From UBA2882 sp964619485 (GTDB lineage Bacteria; Bacillota; Clostridia; Lachnospirales; Lachnospiraceae): a stretch of 64,000 nucleotides of DNA. The DNA lies in assembly GCA_964619485.1 (NCBI GenBank), contig CAZUCI010000004.1, positions 1 to 64,000 on the forward strand, written 5' to 3'. Shown here piece by piece: positions 8,297 to 18,296 of this stretch. The translations under genes were made by a program, and so were the position numbers. A model generated the notes under the pieces. That model did no database searches and had not been told where the DNA came from. It saw only the letters and a list, made by a program, of their open reading frames with translations. Within the stretch, counting starts at the first letter, position 1. Each line of letters opens with the position of its first letter.

Positions 8297-9232
8297 ATGG
8301 AATTTTCACACAAATCTGTTTTATTACAGGAAACAATTACTGAACTGAAGATAAAGCCGGAAGGCATATATGTAGACGGAACCTTAGGCGGCGGCGGACA
8401 TTCCTTTGAAATTGCCAGCAGACTTAAGGGGGCAGGCAGACTGATTGGAATCGATCAGGATGCAGCAGCTATCGAAGCAGCCGGAGAGAGATTAAAAGAA
8501 TATAACGAGCATGTGACAATTATCCGCAACAATTATGAAAATGCGGTAAGTGCCTGCAGGGAAATGGGAATTACCGGTGTAGATGGTATTTTACTTGATT
8601 TAGGAGTTTCCAGCTATCAGCTTGATACCATTGAGAGAGGTTTTTCTTATAAGTATGATACAGCACTTGATATGAGGATGGATACAAGACAGCCAATCAG
8701 TGCCAGAGAAATCGTCAACGATTATCCACAGGCTCAGCTGGCAAGAATTATCCGTGATTATGGGGAAGACCAGTTTGCAAATAACATTGCCAAGCATATT
8801 GTCAGGGCAAGAGAAGAGAAGCCGATTGAAACAACCTATGAGCTCAACGAAATCATTAAGGCTGCAATTCCTGCCAAAATGAGAGAAAAAGGTGGACATC
8901 CATCTAAAAGGACATTTCAGGCAATTCGTATTGAATGTAACAGAGAACTTGATGTATTGAAGAATTCACTGGAGGAGATGATTACTTTTTTAAATCCGGG
9001 TGGAAGAATCTGTATTATTACCTTCCATTCGCTGGAAGACCGCATTGTGAAGTCTATATTTAGAAAAGAAGAGAATCCGTGTACCTGCCCACCAAATTTT
9101 CCGGTGTGTAGGTGTGGAAAGGTTCCAATGGGAAAAGTCATTACAAGAAAACCAATTCTTCCATCAGAAGAAGAGCTGGAAGAGAACAGTCGCTCCAAGA
9201 GCGCAAAGCTTCGCGTTTTTGAGAGAGCATAA
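8297..9232 (+). CDS. rsmH: 16S rRNA (cytosine1402-N4)-methyltransferase RsmH (MraW)
   Basis: A 311-residue SAM-dependent methyltransferase acting on C1402 in the ribosomal P site. Visible motifs: HKSVLLQE at the N-terminus, SAM loop DGTLGGGGHS, LLDLGVSSYQLD, ERGFSY, DMRMD, KRTFQAIRIECN and ITFHSLEDRIVK near the C-terminus. AGGAG overlapping the mraZ stop serves as ribosome site. A divergent paralogue lies at 54592-55692. Confidence 0.97.
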   Translation: MEFSHKSVLLQETITELKIKPEGIYVDGTLGGGGHSFEIASRLKGAGRLIGIDQDAAAIEAAGERLKEYNEHVTIIRNNYENAVSACREMGITGVDGILLDLGVSSYQLDTIERGFSYKYDTALDMRMDTRQPISAREIVNDYPQAQLARIIRDYGEDQFANNIAKHIVRAREEKPIETTYELNEIIKAAIPAKMREKGGHPSKRTFQAIRIECNRELDVLKNSLEEMITFLNPGGRICIITFHSLEDRIVKSIFRKEENPCTCPPNFPVCRCGKVPMGKVITRKPILPSEEELEENSRSKSAKLRVFERA

Positions 9233-9283
9233 TTACAGGAAAAGAAGCTGAAAAGTGAATTTTATGAAAAAAGGGTGAGAGAT

Positions 9284-9772
9284 ATGGCAACAGGTCAGGG
9301 AAGACGAAGAAATAGCAGACGCAGCAGTGCTGTTAAAAGTGGAAGATACTATGTGGATGGTTCCGTAGTACGCTCCTTGGACGTAAGAAGAGAAATTGAG
9401 GAAGCACCGCTTACAAGAGTAAGCCATGCAACAAGAAGAAACAGAGAGAAAGCGACGCACATGAATGTGGGTTATGTGTTTTCCCTTATTGCAGCAGTAT
9501 GCTTCACATCTGCAGTTTTAATCGGATATATCAGCATGCAGGCGCAGAATACTTCTCTCAGTGAGAGCATTGCCGCCAAAGAGAGTCAGCTCAACGCAAT
9601 GAAAATGTCCAATGATGAAGAGTACAGCCGAATCATCAGCTCTGTTGATTTAGACCATGTCAAGGATGTGGCAATCAATGAGCTGGGTATGCAGTATGCC
9701 AAGGAAGGACAGATTGTCTCTGTTGAAACCAAGGGAGACGATTATGTGAGACAGTATCAGGACATGCCTTAA
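9284..9772 (+). CDS. FtsL-like septum protein (single-pass, coiled coil)
   Basis: About 162 residues: a basic Arg/Ser-rich N-terminal region, one transmembrane helix (about 65-85, from VGYVFSLIAAVCF) and a short extracytoplasmic coiled-coil segment (QNTSLSESIAAKESQLNAMK). The position between rsmH and the class B PBPs is that of ftsL, whose product recruits the divisome with FtsQ/DivIB and DivIC. Sequence conservation in FtsL is weak, so the call rests on position and topology. The ATG at 9284 follows a GGGTGAG ribosome site; a GTG three codons earlier is an alternative. Confidence 0.75.
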   Translation: MATGQGRRRNSRRSSAVKSGRYYVDGSVVRSLDVRREIEEAPLTRVSHATRRNREKATHMNVGYVFSLIAAVCFTSAVLIGYISMQAQNTSLSESIAAKESQLNAMKMSNDEEYSRIISSVDLDHVKDVAINELGMQYAKEGQIVSVETKGDDYVRQYQDMP

Positions 9773-9853
9773 TAAAAAAATGTTGTTTTTTAAAAAGTCT
9801 TAAGACGGATTTTTGATGCAAAAAATGAAGTGAAGGATATGAAGGTAATAAAT

Positions 9854-12094
9854 ATGCCAGGTAGAAATACACGCAGAAGTAATAATATTCGGAGTATCAA
9901 TGCCCGGAATAATCCGGAGCGGCGTTCCGTGGAACGCATAGACAGACGGGAAAATACGGGAGAGGAAAATGTAAAGAAGTTCCTCCCCTCCATGAAAAAG
10001 AAGCTGGTAATACTTTTAGCATTTGTATTACTGGCTTTCATTGGTTTGAGTATTCGTTTGATCTTAATCAATCGGAATAACGGAGAAACCTATAAAAAAC
10101 AGATCTTATCCCAGCAGAATTACAATAGTACAGTACTTCCGTTCAAGCGCGGAGATATTCTGGATGCACAGGGAAGCCAGCTGGCATATTGCGAGAAGGT
10201 TTACAACCTGGTATTGGATGCCAAGCTGATACTTCAAAAAAAGGGGGCGGAGAGCGCAACATTAAAAGCACTTGATACCTGCTTTGATCTGGATATTGAC
10301 ACCATTAAAAACTATCTGGATAATCATCCATCTGACCAGTATTATGTTGTGGCAAAGCAGCTGACCTATGAGCAGATTGAGCCATTTCAGACAATGATGG
10401 CCGATGTAAAGGAAAACCCTCTGATTACCGGTGTCTGGTTTGAAGAGGAATATAAGCGTATCTATCCATATGGCAGTCTGGCATGTGACGCCATCGGTTT
10501 TACAGTCGATGGAAATACAGGAACCTTTGGACTGGAGGAGTATTATAATGATACACTGAATGGAACAAATGGAAGAGAATACGGGTATTTGACGGAAGGC
10601 TCAATGCTTGAGAGAAGTACCAAATCTGCCACAGATGGAAAAACCATTGTATCGACGATTGATGCTAACATTCAGAGCATTGTGGAAAAATATATTTTGC
10701 AGTGGAATCAGGAGCATGAGGGGACCAATGCCTTCCGTGCCGGAGAAAAGGGAAGTCATAATACCGGGGTAATTGTCATGAATCCAAAGAATGGTGATGT
10801 TCTGGCCATGGCAAGCTATCCGACCTTTGATTTGAACAATCCCAGATCTCTCAGCGAAAATGGACTGTATACACCAGAGCAGATTGCGGCCATGGATGAT
10901 GATACCTACTATGATGCGTTGAATGAGCTTTGGAGAAATTTCTGTATTTCAGATACCTATGAGCCGGGTTCTACAGCGAAGTCCATGACCATTTCCGCAG
11001 CGCTGGACAGTGGGGTGATTACAGGAGATGAATCCTATTACTGCGGTGGTGTCCTTGAGGTCGGAGGACATCAGATTCACTGTCATAAACGTGTGGGACA
11101 TGGAATGCTGACGGTTTCCGGAGCATTGGAGCAATCCTGCAACGTTGCCCTGATGCAGATAGGTTCTGCCATGGGTAATGCCACGTTAATGAAGTATCTG
11201 GCAGGCTTTAATATAGGCTTGAAAACCAATATTGATCTGGCAGGTGAAGCCAGAACCAATACACTGGTTTATGACCCGGATAACATGGCGACGTCTGATC
11301 TGGCAATTTCCACCTTTGGACAGGGCTATAACGTGACCATGATTCAGCTTTGCAGTGCATTCTGCTCGATTGTCAATGGCGGCTATTATTATCAGCCCCA
11401 CATGGTAAGTGAGATCAGAAATGCAGATGGTGCAACGGTAGAAAAAATTGAGCCGAGAATCCTGAAACAGACAATTTCTGAGACAACCTCAGACAGAATG
11501 AGAGAATATTTGGGAAATGTCTGCTCTATTGGAACCGGAACTGCAGCGGTGCCGGCGGGCTACCGTATTGGTGGAAAGACAGGAACCTCTGAGAAATATC
11601 CCCGTGGAACCGAGAATTATGTGGTATCCTTTGTAGGCTTTGCACCTCAGGACGATCCACAGGTGGTTGTATACGTGGTCATTGATTCCCCAAATGTGGA
11701 CAGTCAGCCGCATTCTTCCTTTGCACAGGATATTGCCAAAAACATTTTTACAGAGGTACTGCCTTATATGCAGGTGTTCCGTACTGAGGAAATCACGCCT
11801 GAGGATGAGGAGCATCTGAAGGAATTGGGCATTTTAAACGGAGGAAATATTCTGGACCAGCTGACGGGAGACGACACAGAGAAAGAGGATCAGTCAGAGG
11901 ATGAGGAGCCAAAAACACCGGAGGTTACCATGGATCCTGCTACAGGATATGCAATTGATCCAACGACAGGCGAGCTTTTGAATCCGTCCACCTACGAGCC
12001 TGTGGATGATACCTCATCAGATCTTGGTGGTATCGGGGCTCTTGTGGATGATAACGCAAATGGTATTGAAGAGGGGAACGAAGGCGGAGAATAA
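9854..12094 (+). CDS. ftsI: Class B penicillin-binding protein (FtsI/PBP2B type), first of two
   Basis: About 746 residues. A basic cytoplasmic tail and one transmembrane helix (ILLAFVLLAFIGLSIRLILI) are followed by a dimerisation domain with RGDILDAQG, then a transpeptidase domain: STAK active site (Ser373), SCN, and KTG (Lys575). It cross-links septal peptidoglycan with FtsW. The last 100 residues are acidic and Pro/Thr-rich instead of PASTA repeats. Three starts are possible (GTG 9830, ATG 9839, ATG 9854); the last has GAAGG about 8 nt upstream and was chosen. The gene is followed closely by a second class B PBP. Confidence 0.93.
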   Translation: MPGRNTRRSNNIRSINARNNPERRSVERIDRRENTGEENVKKFLPSMKKKLVILLAFVLLAFIGLSIRLILINRNNGETYKKQILSQQNYNSTVLPFKRGDILDAQGSQLAYCEKVYNLVLDAKLILQKKGAESATLKALDTCFDLDIDTIKNYLDNHPSDQYYVVAKQLTYEQIEPFQTMMADVKENPLITGVWFEEEYKRIYPYGSLACDAIGFTVDGNTGTFGLEEYYNDTLNGTNGREYGYLTEGSMLERSTKSATDGKTIVSTIDANIQSIVEKYILQWNQEHEGTNAFRAGEKGSHNTGVIVMNPKNGDVLAMASYPTFDLNNPRSLSENGLYTPEQIAAMDDDTYYDALNELWRNFCISDTYEPGSTAKSMTISAALDSGVITGDESYYCGGVLEVGGHQIHCHKRVGHGMLTVSGALEQSCNVALMQIGSAMGNATLMKYLAGFNIGLKTNIDLAGEARTNTLVYDPDNMATSDLAISTFGQGYNVTMIQLCSAFCSIVNGGYYYQPHMVSEIRNADGATVEKIEPRILKQTISETTSDRMREYLGNVCSIGTGTAAVPAGYRIGGKTGTSEKYPRGTENYVVSFVGFAPQDDPQVVVYVVIDSPNVDSQPHSSFAQDIAKNIFTEVLPYMQVFRTEEITPEDEEHLKELGILNGGNILDQLTGDDTEKEDQSEDEEPKTPEVTMDPATGYAIDPTTGELLNPSTYEPVDDTSSDLGGIGALVDDNANGIEEGNEGGE

Positions 12095-12151
12095 GGCATA
12101 TCTTACGGAAAACCTAATAAATTAGTAATAAGAAAATTTTGAGGGTTTCCA

Positions 12152-13897
12152 TTGCGAGGATATCTGACTTATCATAAAAAGAAAATTGTTGTATTCTTCT
12201 TTCTGTCACTTGTTTCCATTATGGTGTTGTTTTCAAGAATTGTTTATCTGATGGTGAACTGTTCGGAATACTATATGGAAGAGGCACAGAAGCTTCACGA
12301 GAGAGAGCGTGAAATCAAGGCCGCAAGAGGGAAAATTCTGGACCGCAACGGTGTTATTCTGGCGGACAACAGGACGGTGTGTACCATCTCTGTCATTCAT
12401 TCGCAGATTGCAGATGCTGAAAATGTCATCAACGTTTTGAGCAGTGTTCTGGAGCTGAAGGAGGAGGACGTGAGAAAGCGGGTGGAAAAGAATACATCCA
12501 TTGAAAGAATAAAGAGTAATGTAGCAAAAGAAACAAGAGATAAGATCAGAAAAATGAACATGGCAGGGGTAAAAGTGGACGAGGATTATAAACGCTTTTA
12601 TCCCTGTTCTTCACTGGCAAGCAAGATATTGGGCTTTACCGGCGGGGATAACCAGGGAATTATTGGACTTGAAGTCGAATATGAAAATTATCTTAAGGGA
12701 AAGAATGGAACTATTTTGACCATTACGGACGCAAAGGGTGTGGAAATTGATGCCGCAGGAGAGGGAAGAATTGAACCGGTGGTAGGAAACGACCTGACGC
12801 TGTGCATCGATATGAATATTCAGACCTACGCCACCCAGCTTGCATACCAGGCCATGGAGGCAAAGGAGGCAGAAAATGTATCCTTTATTGTTATGAATCC
12901 GCAAAACGGAGAAATACTGGCTATGGTCAATGTCCCGGAGTATGATTTGAATGATCCTTTTAACATTGAGGCAGTATATGGAGAAAGAACCGGAGAAATT
13001 CTGGCACAGGTATCGGGAAACAGCACGGAAGCGGCAAACAGAATGTGGAGAAATGGCTGCATCAATGATACCTATGAGCCGGGGTCCACATTTAAGGTGA
13101 TTACAGCGGCGGCAGGGCTGGAATCAGGCGTTGTTACACTGGAGGACCAGTTTTCCTGCCCCGGGTTCTGTATTGTGGAGGACAGAAAGATTCGATGCCA
13201 TAAAACCCAGGGACATGGCGCGGAGGATTTTCTGACGGCGACTATGAATTCCTGTAACCCGGTGTTTGTAAACGTAGGATTAAGAGTTGGTATTGACCGG
13301 TATTATTCCTATTTTGAGCAGTTTGGCCTGAAGGATAAAACTGGCATAGATTTACCGGGTGAGGCAGGGACTATCATGCACAAAAAGGAGGATATGGGCC
13401 TGGTGGAGCTGGCTACGGTTTCCTTTGGCCAGTCCTTTCAGATTACGCCCATTCAGCTGATTACAACAATCAGCTCACTGGTTAACGGTGGAACAAGGGT
13501 GACGCCCCATCTGGCAAAAAGCGTGACGGATACGGAAACCGGAGCAGGCTCCGATTTAACATTTGCTTCCCGGGAGCACATTATTTCGGAAGAAACCTCC
13601 GAAACACTCAGGTTTATGCTGGAAAAGGTTGTCTCAGAGGGCGGAGGAAAGAAGGCTTATATAGAAGGCTATTCCATCGGTGGAAAAACAGCTACAAGTC
13701 AGACACTTCCGCGAGGAAGTGGAAGATACATTGCTTCCTTTATTGGATTTGAACCGGCGGGAGAACCGAAGGTGATTGCGCTGTGTATCATTACCAATCC
13801 CCAGGGTGTATACTATGGAGGACAGATTGCGGCACCTGTAGTGAAGAAACTATATGAAAATATTCTTCCCTATTTGGATAGAATCCGTTATAATTAA
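12152..13897 (+). CDS. Class B penicillin-binding protein (SpoVD-like), second of two
   Basis: A 581-residue class B PBP. It has one N-terminal transmembrane helix (about 12-32), RGKILDRNG in the dimerisation domain, then STFK with Ser312 and an SCN motif. The third motif reads KTA (512-514) where most PBPs have KTG. There is no PASTA domain. The tandem arrangement fits a vegetative FtsI followed by a sporulation-specific SpoVD that makes spore cortex with SpoVE; the assignment of roles is inference. The TTG start at 12152 follows GAGGG. The neighbouring mraY begins 30 nt later. Confidence 0.88.
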   Translation: MRGYLTYHKKKIVVFFFLSLVSIMVLFSRIVYLMVNCSEYYMEEAQKLHEREREIKAARGKILDRNGVILADNRTVCTISVIHSQIADAENVINVLSSVLELKEEDVRKRVEKNTSIERIKSNVAKETRDKIRKMNMAGVKVDEDYKRFYPCSSLASKILGFTGGDNQGIIGLEVEYENYLKGKNGTILTITDAKGVEIDAAGEGRIEPVVGNDLTLCIDMNIQTYATQLAYQAMEAKEAENVSFIVMNPQNGEILAMVNVPEYDLNDPFNIEAVYGERTGEILAQVSGNSTEAANRMWRNGCINDTYEPGSTFKVITAAAGLESGVVTLEDQFSCPGFCIVEDRKIRCHKTQGHGAEDFLTATMNSCNPVFVNVGLRVGIDRYYSYFEQFGLKDKTGIDLPGEAGTIMHKKEDMGLVELATVSFGQSFQITPIQLITTISSLVNGGTRVTPHLAKSVTDTETGAGSDLTFASREHIISEETSETLRFMLEKVVSEGGGKKAYIEGYSIGGKTATSQTLPRGSGRYIASFIGFEPAGEPKVIALCIITNPQGVYYGGQIAAPVVKKLYENILPYLDRIRYN

Positions 13898-13926
13898 CGG
13901 TGGATAAAGAAAGGACAGAGCTTGCT

Positions 13927-14883
13927 ATGTATCAGGAAATTATTATACCGACACTTATTTCGTTTGCAATCAGCGTGATTTTGGGACCTTTTATGATTCC
14001 GTTTCTTCACAAACTGAAGGTTGGTCAGACCGTTCGGGATGAGGGACCAAAGAGTCATTTGAAAAAGACAGGGACACCTACCATGGGTGGAATCCTTATT
14101 TTGACAGCACTGACAATTACTTCGCTTTTTTATATGAAGGATTATCCAAGGATTATGCCTATTCTGTTTCTGACGCTGGGCTTTGGACTGATCGGCTTTC
14201 TGGATGACTATATTAAGGTCGTATTAAAAAGATCACTGGGTCTTCGCGCATGGCAGAAAATGGGCCTGCAGATTGTTGTAACAGCCATTTTTGCCTTTTA
14301 TCTATATCACTATACCGATATTGGTCTTGCCTGGAAAATTCCTTTCTGGAGCGGACATTATATTGATTTTGGCTTTTGGAATATTCCGCTGATGTTTCTG
14401 GTGGTAATTGGAACAGTCAATGGAACGAATTTTACAGACGGACTGGATGGACTGGCAACCAGTGTGACAATTCTTGTGGCGACATTTTTTACAGTATGTG
14501 CCATTGGAACAGGTGCAGAGATTACACCGATTACCTGTGCAGCAGTGGGGGCACTGCTTGGCTTTCTGCTGTTTAACGGCTATCCTGCCAGTGTGTTTAT
14601 GGGAGACACCGGTTCGCTGGCATTGGGAGGCTTTGTGGCGGCCTGTGCCTATACCATGCAGCTTCAGTTTTTTATTGTGATTGTTGGATTTATTTATCTT
14701 GCGGAGGTTGTGAGCGTAATCCTGCAGGTTTCTTATTTTAAGCTGACCGGTGGAAAGAGAATCTTCAAAATGGCTCCGATCCATCATCATTTTGAACTTT
14801 GTGGATGGAAGGAGACAAAAGTCGTTCTGGTATTTTCCATTGTGACAGCGATTCTTTGTCTGGTAGGACTTTTGGCATTATAA
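13927..14883 (+). CDS. mraY: Phospho-N-acetylmuramoyl-pentapeptide transferase MraY
   Basis: About 318 residues with about ten transmembrane helices. MraY moves phospho-MurNAc-pentapeptide onto undecaprenyl phosphate to make lipid I. Family motifs are intact: DEGPKSHLKKTGTPTMGG, LDDYIK with the catalytic Asp pair, NFTDGLDGLA, and APIHHHFE near the C-terminus. The ATG at 13927 was chosen over a GTG at 13900 because AAAGGA lies about 10 nt upstream and the GTG abuts the previous stop without a ribosome site. The next gene is ftsW; murD, often next, is absent. Confidence 0.96.
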   Translation: MYQEIIIPTLISFAISVILGPFMIPFLHKLKVGQTVRDEGPKSHLKKTGTPTMGGILILTALTITSLFYMKDYPRIMPILFLTLGFGLIGFLDDYIKVVLKRSLGLRAWQKMGLQIVVTAIFAFYLYHYTDIGLAWKIPFWSGHYIDFGFWNIPLMFLVVIGTVNGTNFTDGLDGLATSVTILVATFFTVCAIGTGAEITPITCAAVGALLGFLLFNGYPASVFMGDTGSLALGGFVAACAYTMQLQFFIVIVGFIYLAEVVSVILQVSYFKLTGGKRIFKMAPIHHHFELCGWKETKVVLVFSIVTAILCLVGLLAL

Positions 14884-14903
14884 ATGCCAGGGTGAGGGGG
14901 TAA

Positions 14904-16061
14904 ATGATGTCTTCTAGAAGAAAAAGACAACGGAACGGTCAGAATTTCTTTGATTATACGCTTCTTTTTGTAGTAGTCTTTATTATCATTTTTGGATTGG
15001 TTATGATTTATTCCACCAGCTCCTATGAGGCGGAAATGACTTTTGGAAATTCTGTTTATTATTTAAAAAAGCAGCTGCTGGCAATTGGACTTGGTGTGAT
15101 TGTTATGGCGGCTACAACACTGATTGATTATCATCGCTGGGAAAAGTATGCTCTTTTGGGAGCAATTGTATCCTTTGTACTGATTATACTGGTTAAATCT
15201 CCACTGGGTATTTCTGCCAATGGTGCTACCAGATGGATTCGTCTTGGTCCAATGTCCCTTCAGCCGGCTGAGGTTGTTAAAATTGAAGTGATTCTTTTGA
15301 CAGCTGTTCTGATTCAGAAAATCAACCGTAAACAGATTGGAAGCATAAAGGGTATGCTGATTATTCTGGCAGTTCCCGGTATTTATGCGCTGATGCTGTG
15401 GCAGATTACAAATAACCTGAGCTCTGCGATTATCGTTGGTGGTATTGCAGCGGTAATGCTTTTTATTGCAGATAAGGATTATAAAAAATACATTATAATT
15501 GTGCTGGTGGTAGCAGCCCTGGCCGCAGTTGTGATTATGATTGCCACAAGAGGCGGGGAAGGCGGCGAGTTCCGTCTTCAGCGTATCAGAGCGTGGCTTG
15601 ACCCGGAGGCCTATTCCTCCGGAACCGGTTTTCAGACACTTCAGGCACTCTATGCCATCGGCTCCGGTGGGATTTTTGGAAAGGGCCTTGGAAACAGCAT
15701 GCAGAAGCTGGGATTTCTGCCTGAGGCACAGAATGATATGATTTTTTCCATCATTTGTGAGGAGCTTGGGCTTTTTGGGGCCTTTGCTATTATTTTGTTG
15801 TTTATTCTGCTGATTTGGAGATGTATGGTCATTGCCAACAATGCCCAGGACCTATTTGGTGCCATGCTTGTCTCCGGAGTTATGGCGCATCTGGCGATTC
15901 AGGTTATTCTGAATATTGCCGTTGTGACAAACTCTATGCCTAATACGGGTATATCCCTTCCCTTTATCAGCTACGGAGGTTCCTCTATTATGTTCCTGAT
16001 GGCAGAGATGGGGCTGGTCTTAAATGTTTCGCGGCAGATTCGATTGAGAGATGTGGGGTAA
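14904..16061 (+). CDS. ftsW: SEDS peptidoglycan glycosyltransferase FtsW/SpoVE
   Basis: A 385-residue polytopic SEDS protein with about ten transmembrane helices that polymerises lipid II at the septum with a class B PBP. Recognisable stretches are GLVMIYSTSS in helix 1, LQPAEVVKIEVILLTAV, the periplasmic loop RIRAWLDPEAY, EAQNDMIFSIICEELG, and the C-terminal PNTGISLPFISYGGSS. GGTGAGGGGG lies before tandem ATG codons at 14904/14907. With two class B PBPs in the cluster and one SEDS protein here, it could serve division or spore cortex synthesis. Confidence 0.94.
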   Translation: MMSSRRKRQRNGQNFFDYTLLFVVVFIIIFGLVMIYSTSSYEAEMTFGNSVYYLKKQLLAIGLGVIVMAATTLIDYHRWEKYALLGAIVSFVLIILVKSPLGISANGATRWIRLGPMSLQPAEVVKIEVILLTAVLIQKINRKQIGSIKGMLIILAVPGIYALMLWQITNNLSSAIIVGGIAAVMLFIADKDYKKYIIIVLVVAALAAVVIMIATRGGEGGEFRLQRIRAWLDPEAYSSGTGFQTLQALYAIGSGGIFGKGLGNSMQKLGFLPEAQNDMIFSIICEELGLFGAFAIILLFILLIWRCMVIANNAQDLFGAMLVSGVMAHLAIQVILNIAVVTNSMPNTGISLPFISYGGSSIMFLMAEMGLVLNVSRQIRLRDVG

Positions 16062-16141
16062 GGGTTCACAAAAAGTTAAGGCACGATTGAAGAGAGCGCG
16101 CATATATTAGAATAGATGATATTCACGAATGGATGGTGAAT

Positions 16142-17416
16142 ATGGATGCAATTCATATATGCGGAGGAAATACCCTGTGCGGGGAAGTAGATGTGCAGGG
16201 ATCAAAGAACGGAGCACTTCCGGTTCTGGCTGCGACACTTTTAGTGAAGGGCAGAACTGTTATTGAGAATTGTCCCAGAATTTCCGACATTGATCATATG
16301 CTGAAGCTTCTCGCCCATGTGGGGTGTAAGGTGACGCAGCAAAATGGACGAATTTGTATTGACGCAGGCGATATCAGTGAAACTGTTTTTCCGGGAGAGC
16401 ATGCACAGGTCATGCGCTCTTCGCTGATGCTTCTGGGAGCAATGCTTGGCAGAGCGGGAGAAATCACCATTGAATATCCCGGTGGCTGTGTCATTGGGAA
16501 ACGTCCCATTGATCTTCATAAAAAAGCACTGGAACAGATGGGTGTTGTTTTCAGTGATGAGCAGGATAAGATAAGGGCCAGCGCTGTCAGGCTGGTCGGA
16601 GAAACCATACGCCTTTCCTTTCCCAGTGTTGGGGCAACAGAGAATGTGATTCTTGCTGCTGTGCTTGCAGAGGGAACTACCGTCCTTTACGGATGTGCAA
16701 GAGAACCGGAGATTGTGGAGCTTTGCAGCTTTTTAAATCACGCCGGTGCAAAAATCTTTGGTATGGGAACAGAACGGATTATTATTCAGGGCGTAGAGCG
16801 GCTGGAGGAGACAGGATACAGCATTATGCCGGACCGCATTGTGGCGGGAACTTACCTTCTGGCCGGAATCATGACTGGTGGCATGGTAGCATTGAATCAC
16901 GCACCGGTCTCACAGATGCAGGGGTTTCTGCAGGTGCTTGAGAAAATGGGAGCTGACATTGCTTCCTCGAAGGATTGGATCTGCGTTGGAAGTGAACATT
17001 CCTACAGGTCTGTTCCGAATCTGAAAACAGGAGTGTATCCGGGGTTTCCGACAGATCTGCAGTCTGCCTTTATGGCAGCACTTTGTCTGGCAGAGGGCTG
17101 CAGCCTGATTGAAGAGACGATTTTTGAAAATCGGTTTCGGATTGTTTCGCAGCTGACGCACATGGGGGCAGATATTCATGTCATGGGACACCGGGCAATG
17201 GTCTGTGGTGTCAGGCAGCTTCATGGAGAGGTGGTAACCGCAGAGGAGCTGCGTGGAGGCGCTGCACTGGTGCTGGCGGGATTGGCAGCCGGCAAAGAGA
17301 CGATGGTGCTTGGATGTGAATACATCGAAAGAGGCTATGAGGACATTTGCAGGGATCTGCGTGCACTGGGAGGAAATGTTCAAAAGGTTCCCTTTGAAAA
17401 AGGAAAGCAGAACTGA
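16142..17416 (+). CDS. murA: UDP-N-acetylglucosamine 1-carboxyvinyltransferase MurA
   Basis: About 424 residues, cytosolic. It adds enolpyruvate from PEP to UDP-GlcNAc, the first committed step of peptidoglycan synthesis. The N-terminal Lys-Asn pair is in GSKNGALPVLAA. The catalytic, fosfomycin-reactive Cys lies in PGGCVIGKRPIDLH (residue 116 from this start), and FPTDLQSAFMA is present. Upstream ATG 16133 is also possible. The gene follows ftsW after 80 nt and precedes ftsQ by 9 nt. murD and murG are not in this cluster. Confidence 0.94.
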   Translation: MDAIHICGGNTLCGEVDVQGSKNGALPVLAATLLVKGRTVIENCPRISDIDHMLKLLAHVGCKVTQQNGRICIDAGDISETVFPGEHAQVMRSSLMLLGAMLGRAGEITIEYPGGCVIGKRPIDLHKKALEQMGVVFSDEQDKIRASAVRLVGETIRLSFPSVGATENVILAAVLAEGTTVLYGCAREPEIVELCSFLNHAGAKIFGMGTERIIIQGVERLEETGYSIMPDRIVAGTYLLAGIMTGGMVALNHAPVSQMQGFLQVLEKMGADIASSKDWICVGSEHSYRSVPNLKTGVYPGFPTDLQSAFMAALCLAEGCSLIEETIFENRFRIVSQLTHMGADIHVMGHRAMVCGVRQLHGEVVTAEELRGGAALVLAGLAAGKETMVLGCEYIERGYEDICRDLRALGGNVQKVPFEKGKQN

Positions 17417-17425
17417 GGATGATAT

Positions 17426-18163
17426 ATGAAACATGAGTATGAGAGGTTTACCGGAAAACAGAAAATTTTGATCGCTGTGGCAGCCGTATTAGTTGTCCTG
17501 CTGGCTGCCATATCGTTTGTTCTTATTCACTACCGGGTTACAAAGGTCAAGGTTACGGGAAATAAGCATTACTCGGAGCAGGAAATCAAGGATATGATTC
17601 TGGAGGGAGGAGTAAAGGATAATTCGTTGCTTCTCTCTGCAAAATACAGAAATAAATCCATTAAAAACATTCCCTTTGTGGAATCCATGGATGTTGAAGT
17701 CACAGGTGCGGACAGCATTGAAATCCATGTGTATGAAAAGAGCCTTGCGGGCTGTGTTTCCTACCTTGGCAGCTACATGTATTTTGACAGGGAGGGAATT
17801 GTTGTAGAGAGCTCCCCACAGGGCACCGAGGGTGTGCCTGAAATCACAGGCCTTGCCTTTGATCATGTGACGTTGTATGAAAAGCTTCCGGTGAAGGATT
17901 CCGGAGTTTTTAAGGAAATACTGAATCTGACTCAGCTTTTGACAAAGTATGATATTATGGCACAGAAGATTTATTTTGACGCATCGATGAAGGTCACATT
18001 ATATTTTGGACAGGCCCGTATAAAGATTGGCGGGGGAAAGAATATAGATGAAAAAATCATGCAGCTTTCTACCATTGTGCCAAAGCTGGAAGGGAAAAGT
18101 GGTGTTTTGGATATGACAGAATTCGGCGAGAACACAAACACACTCACTTTTGAACCGGATTAA
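17426..18163 (+). CDS. divIB: Cell division protein FtsQ/DivIB (POTRA)
   Basis: A 245-residue bitopic protein: short cytoplasmic tail, one transmembrane helix (about 14-34), then an extracytoplasmic POTRA domain starting VTKVKVTGNKHYSEQEI and a beta domain. DivIB stabilises FtsL-DivIC and regulates septal wall synthesis. GAGGATG lies just before the ATG. It occupies the normal position between murA and ftsZ. Confidence 0.9.
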   Translation: MKHEYERFTGKQKILIAVAAVLVVLLAAISFVLIHYRVTKVKVTGNKHYSEQEIKDMILEGGVKDNSLLLSAKYRNKSIKNIPFVESMDVEVTGADSIEIHVYEKSLAGCVSYLGSYMYFDREGIVVESSPQGTEGVPEITGLAFDHVTLYEKLPVKDSGVFKEILNLTQLLTKYDIMAQKIYFDASMKVTLYFGQARIKIGGGKNIDEKIMQLSTIVPKLEGKSGVLDMTEFGENTNTLTFEPD

Positions 18164-18224
18164 GTCAGTTTGAAACTTTAATTGAGAAAACTGTAAGAAA
18201 ACTGTAAGAAAATAAAAAAATAGG

Positions 18225-18253
18225 TTGATAATTTCCGTAAATAATTATATGAT
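18225..18253 (+). promoter_or_regulatory. Separate SigA-type promoter for ftsZ
   Basis: TTGATA (18225-18230) and TATGAT (18248-18253) are spaced by 17 nt. They lie 44 nt before the AAGGAGG-preceded ftsZ start, so ftsZ can be transcribed apart from the long upstream cluster. Just upstream the repeat GAAAACTGTAA occurs twice. Confidence 0.65.
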
Positions 18254-18296
18254 AAAGTATATGGATTTTAGAGGAAGTGTGAAGGAGGAGCTACTC

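Noticed and set aside
18225..18296. Longer FtsZ start at 18225
   Set aside because: The TTG there is part of the -35 box; AAGGAGG before TTG 18297 marks the real start.
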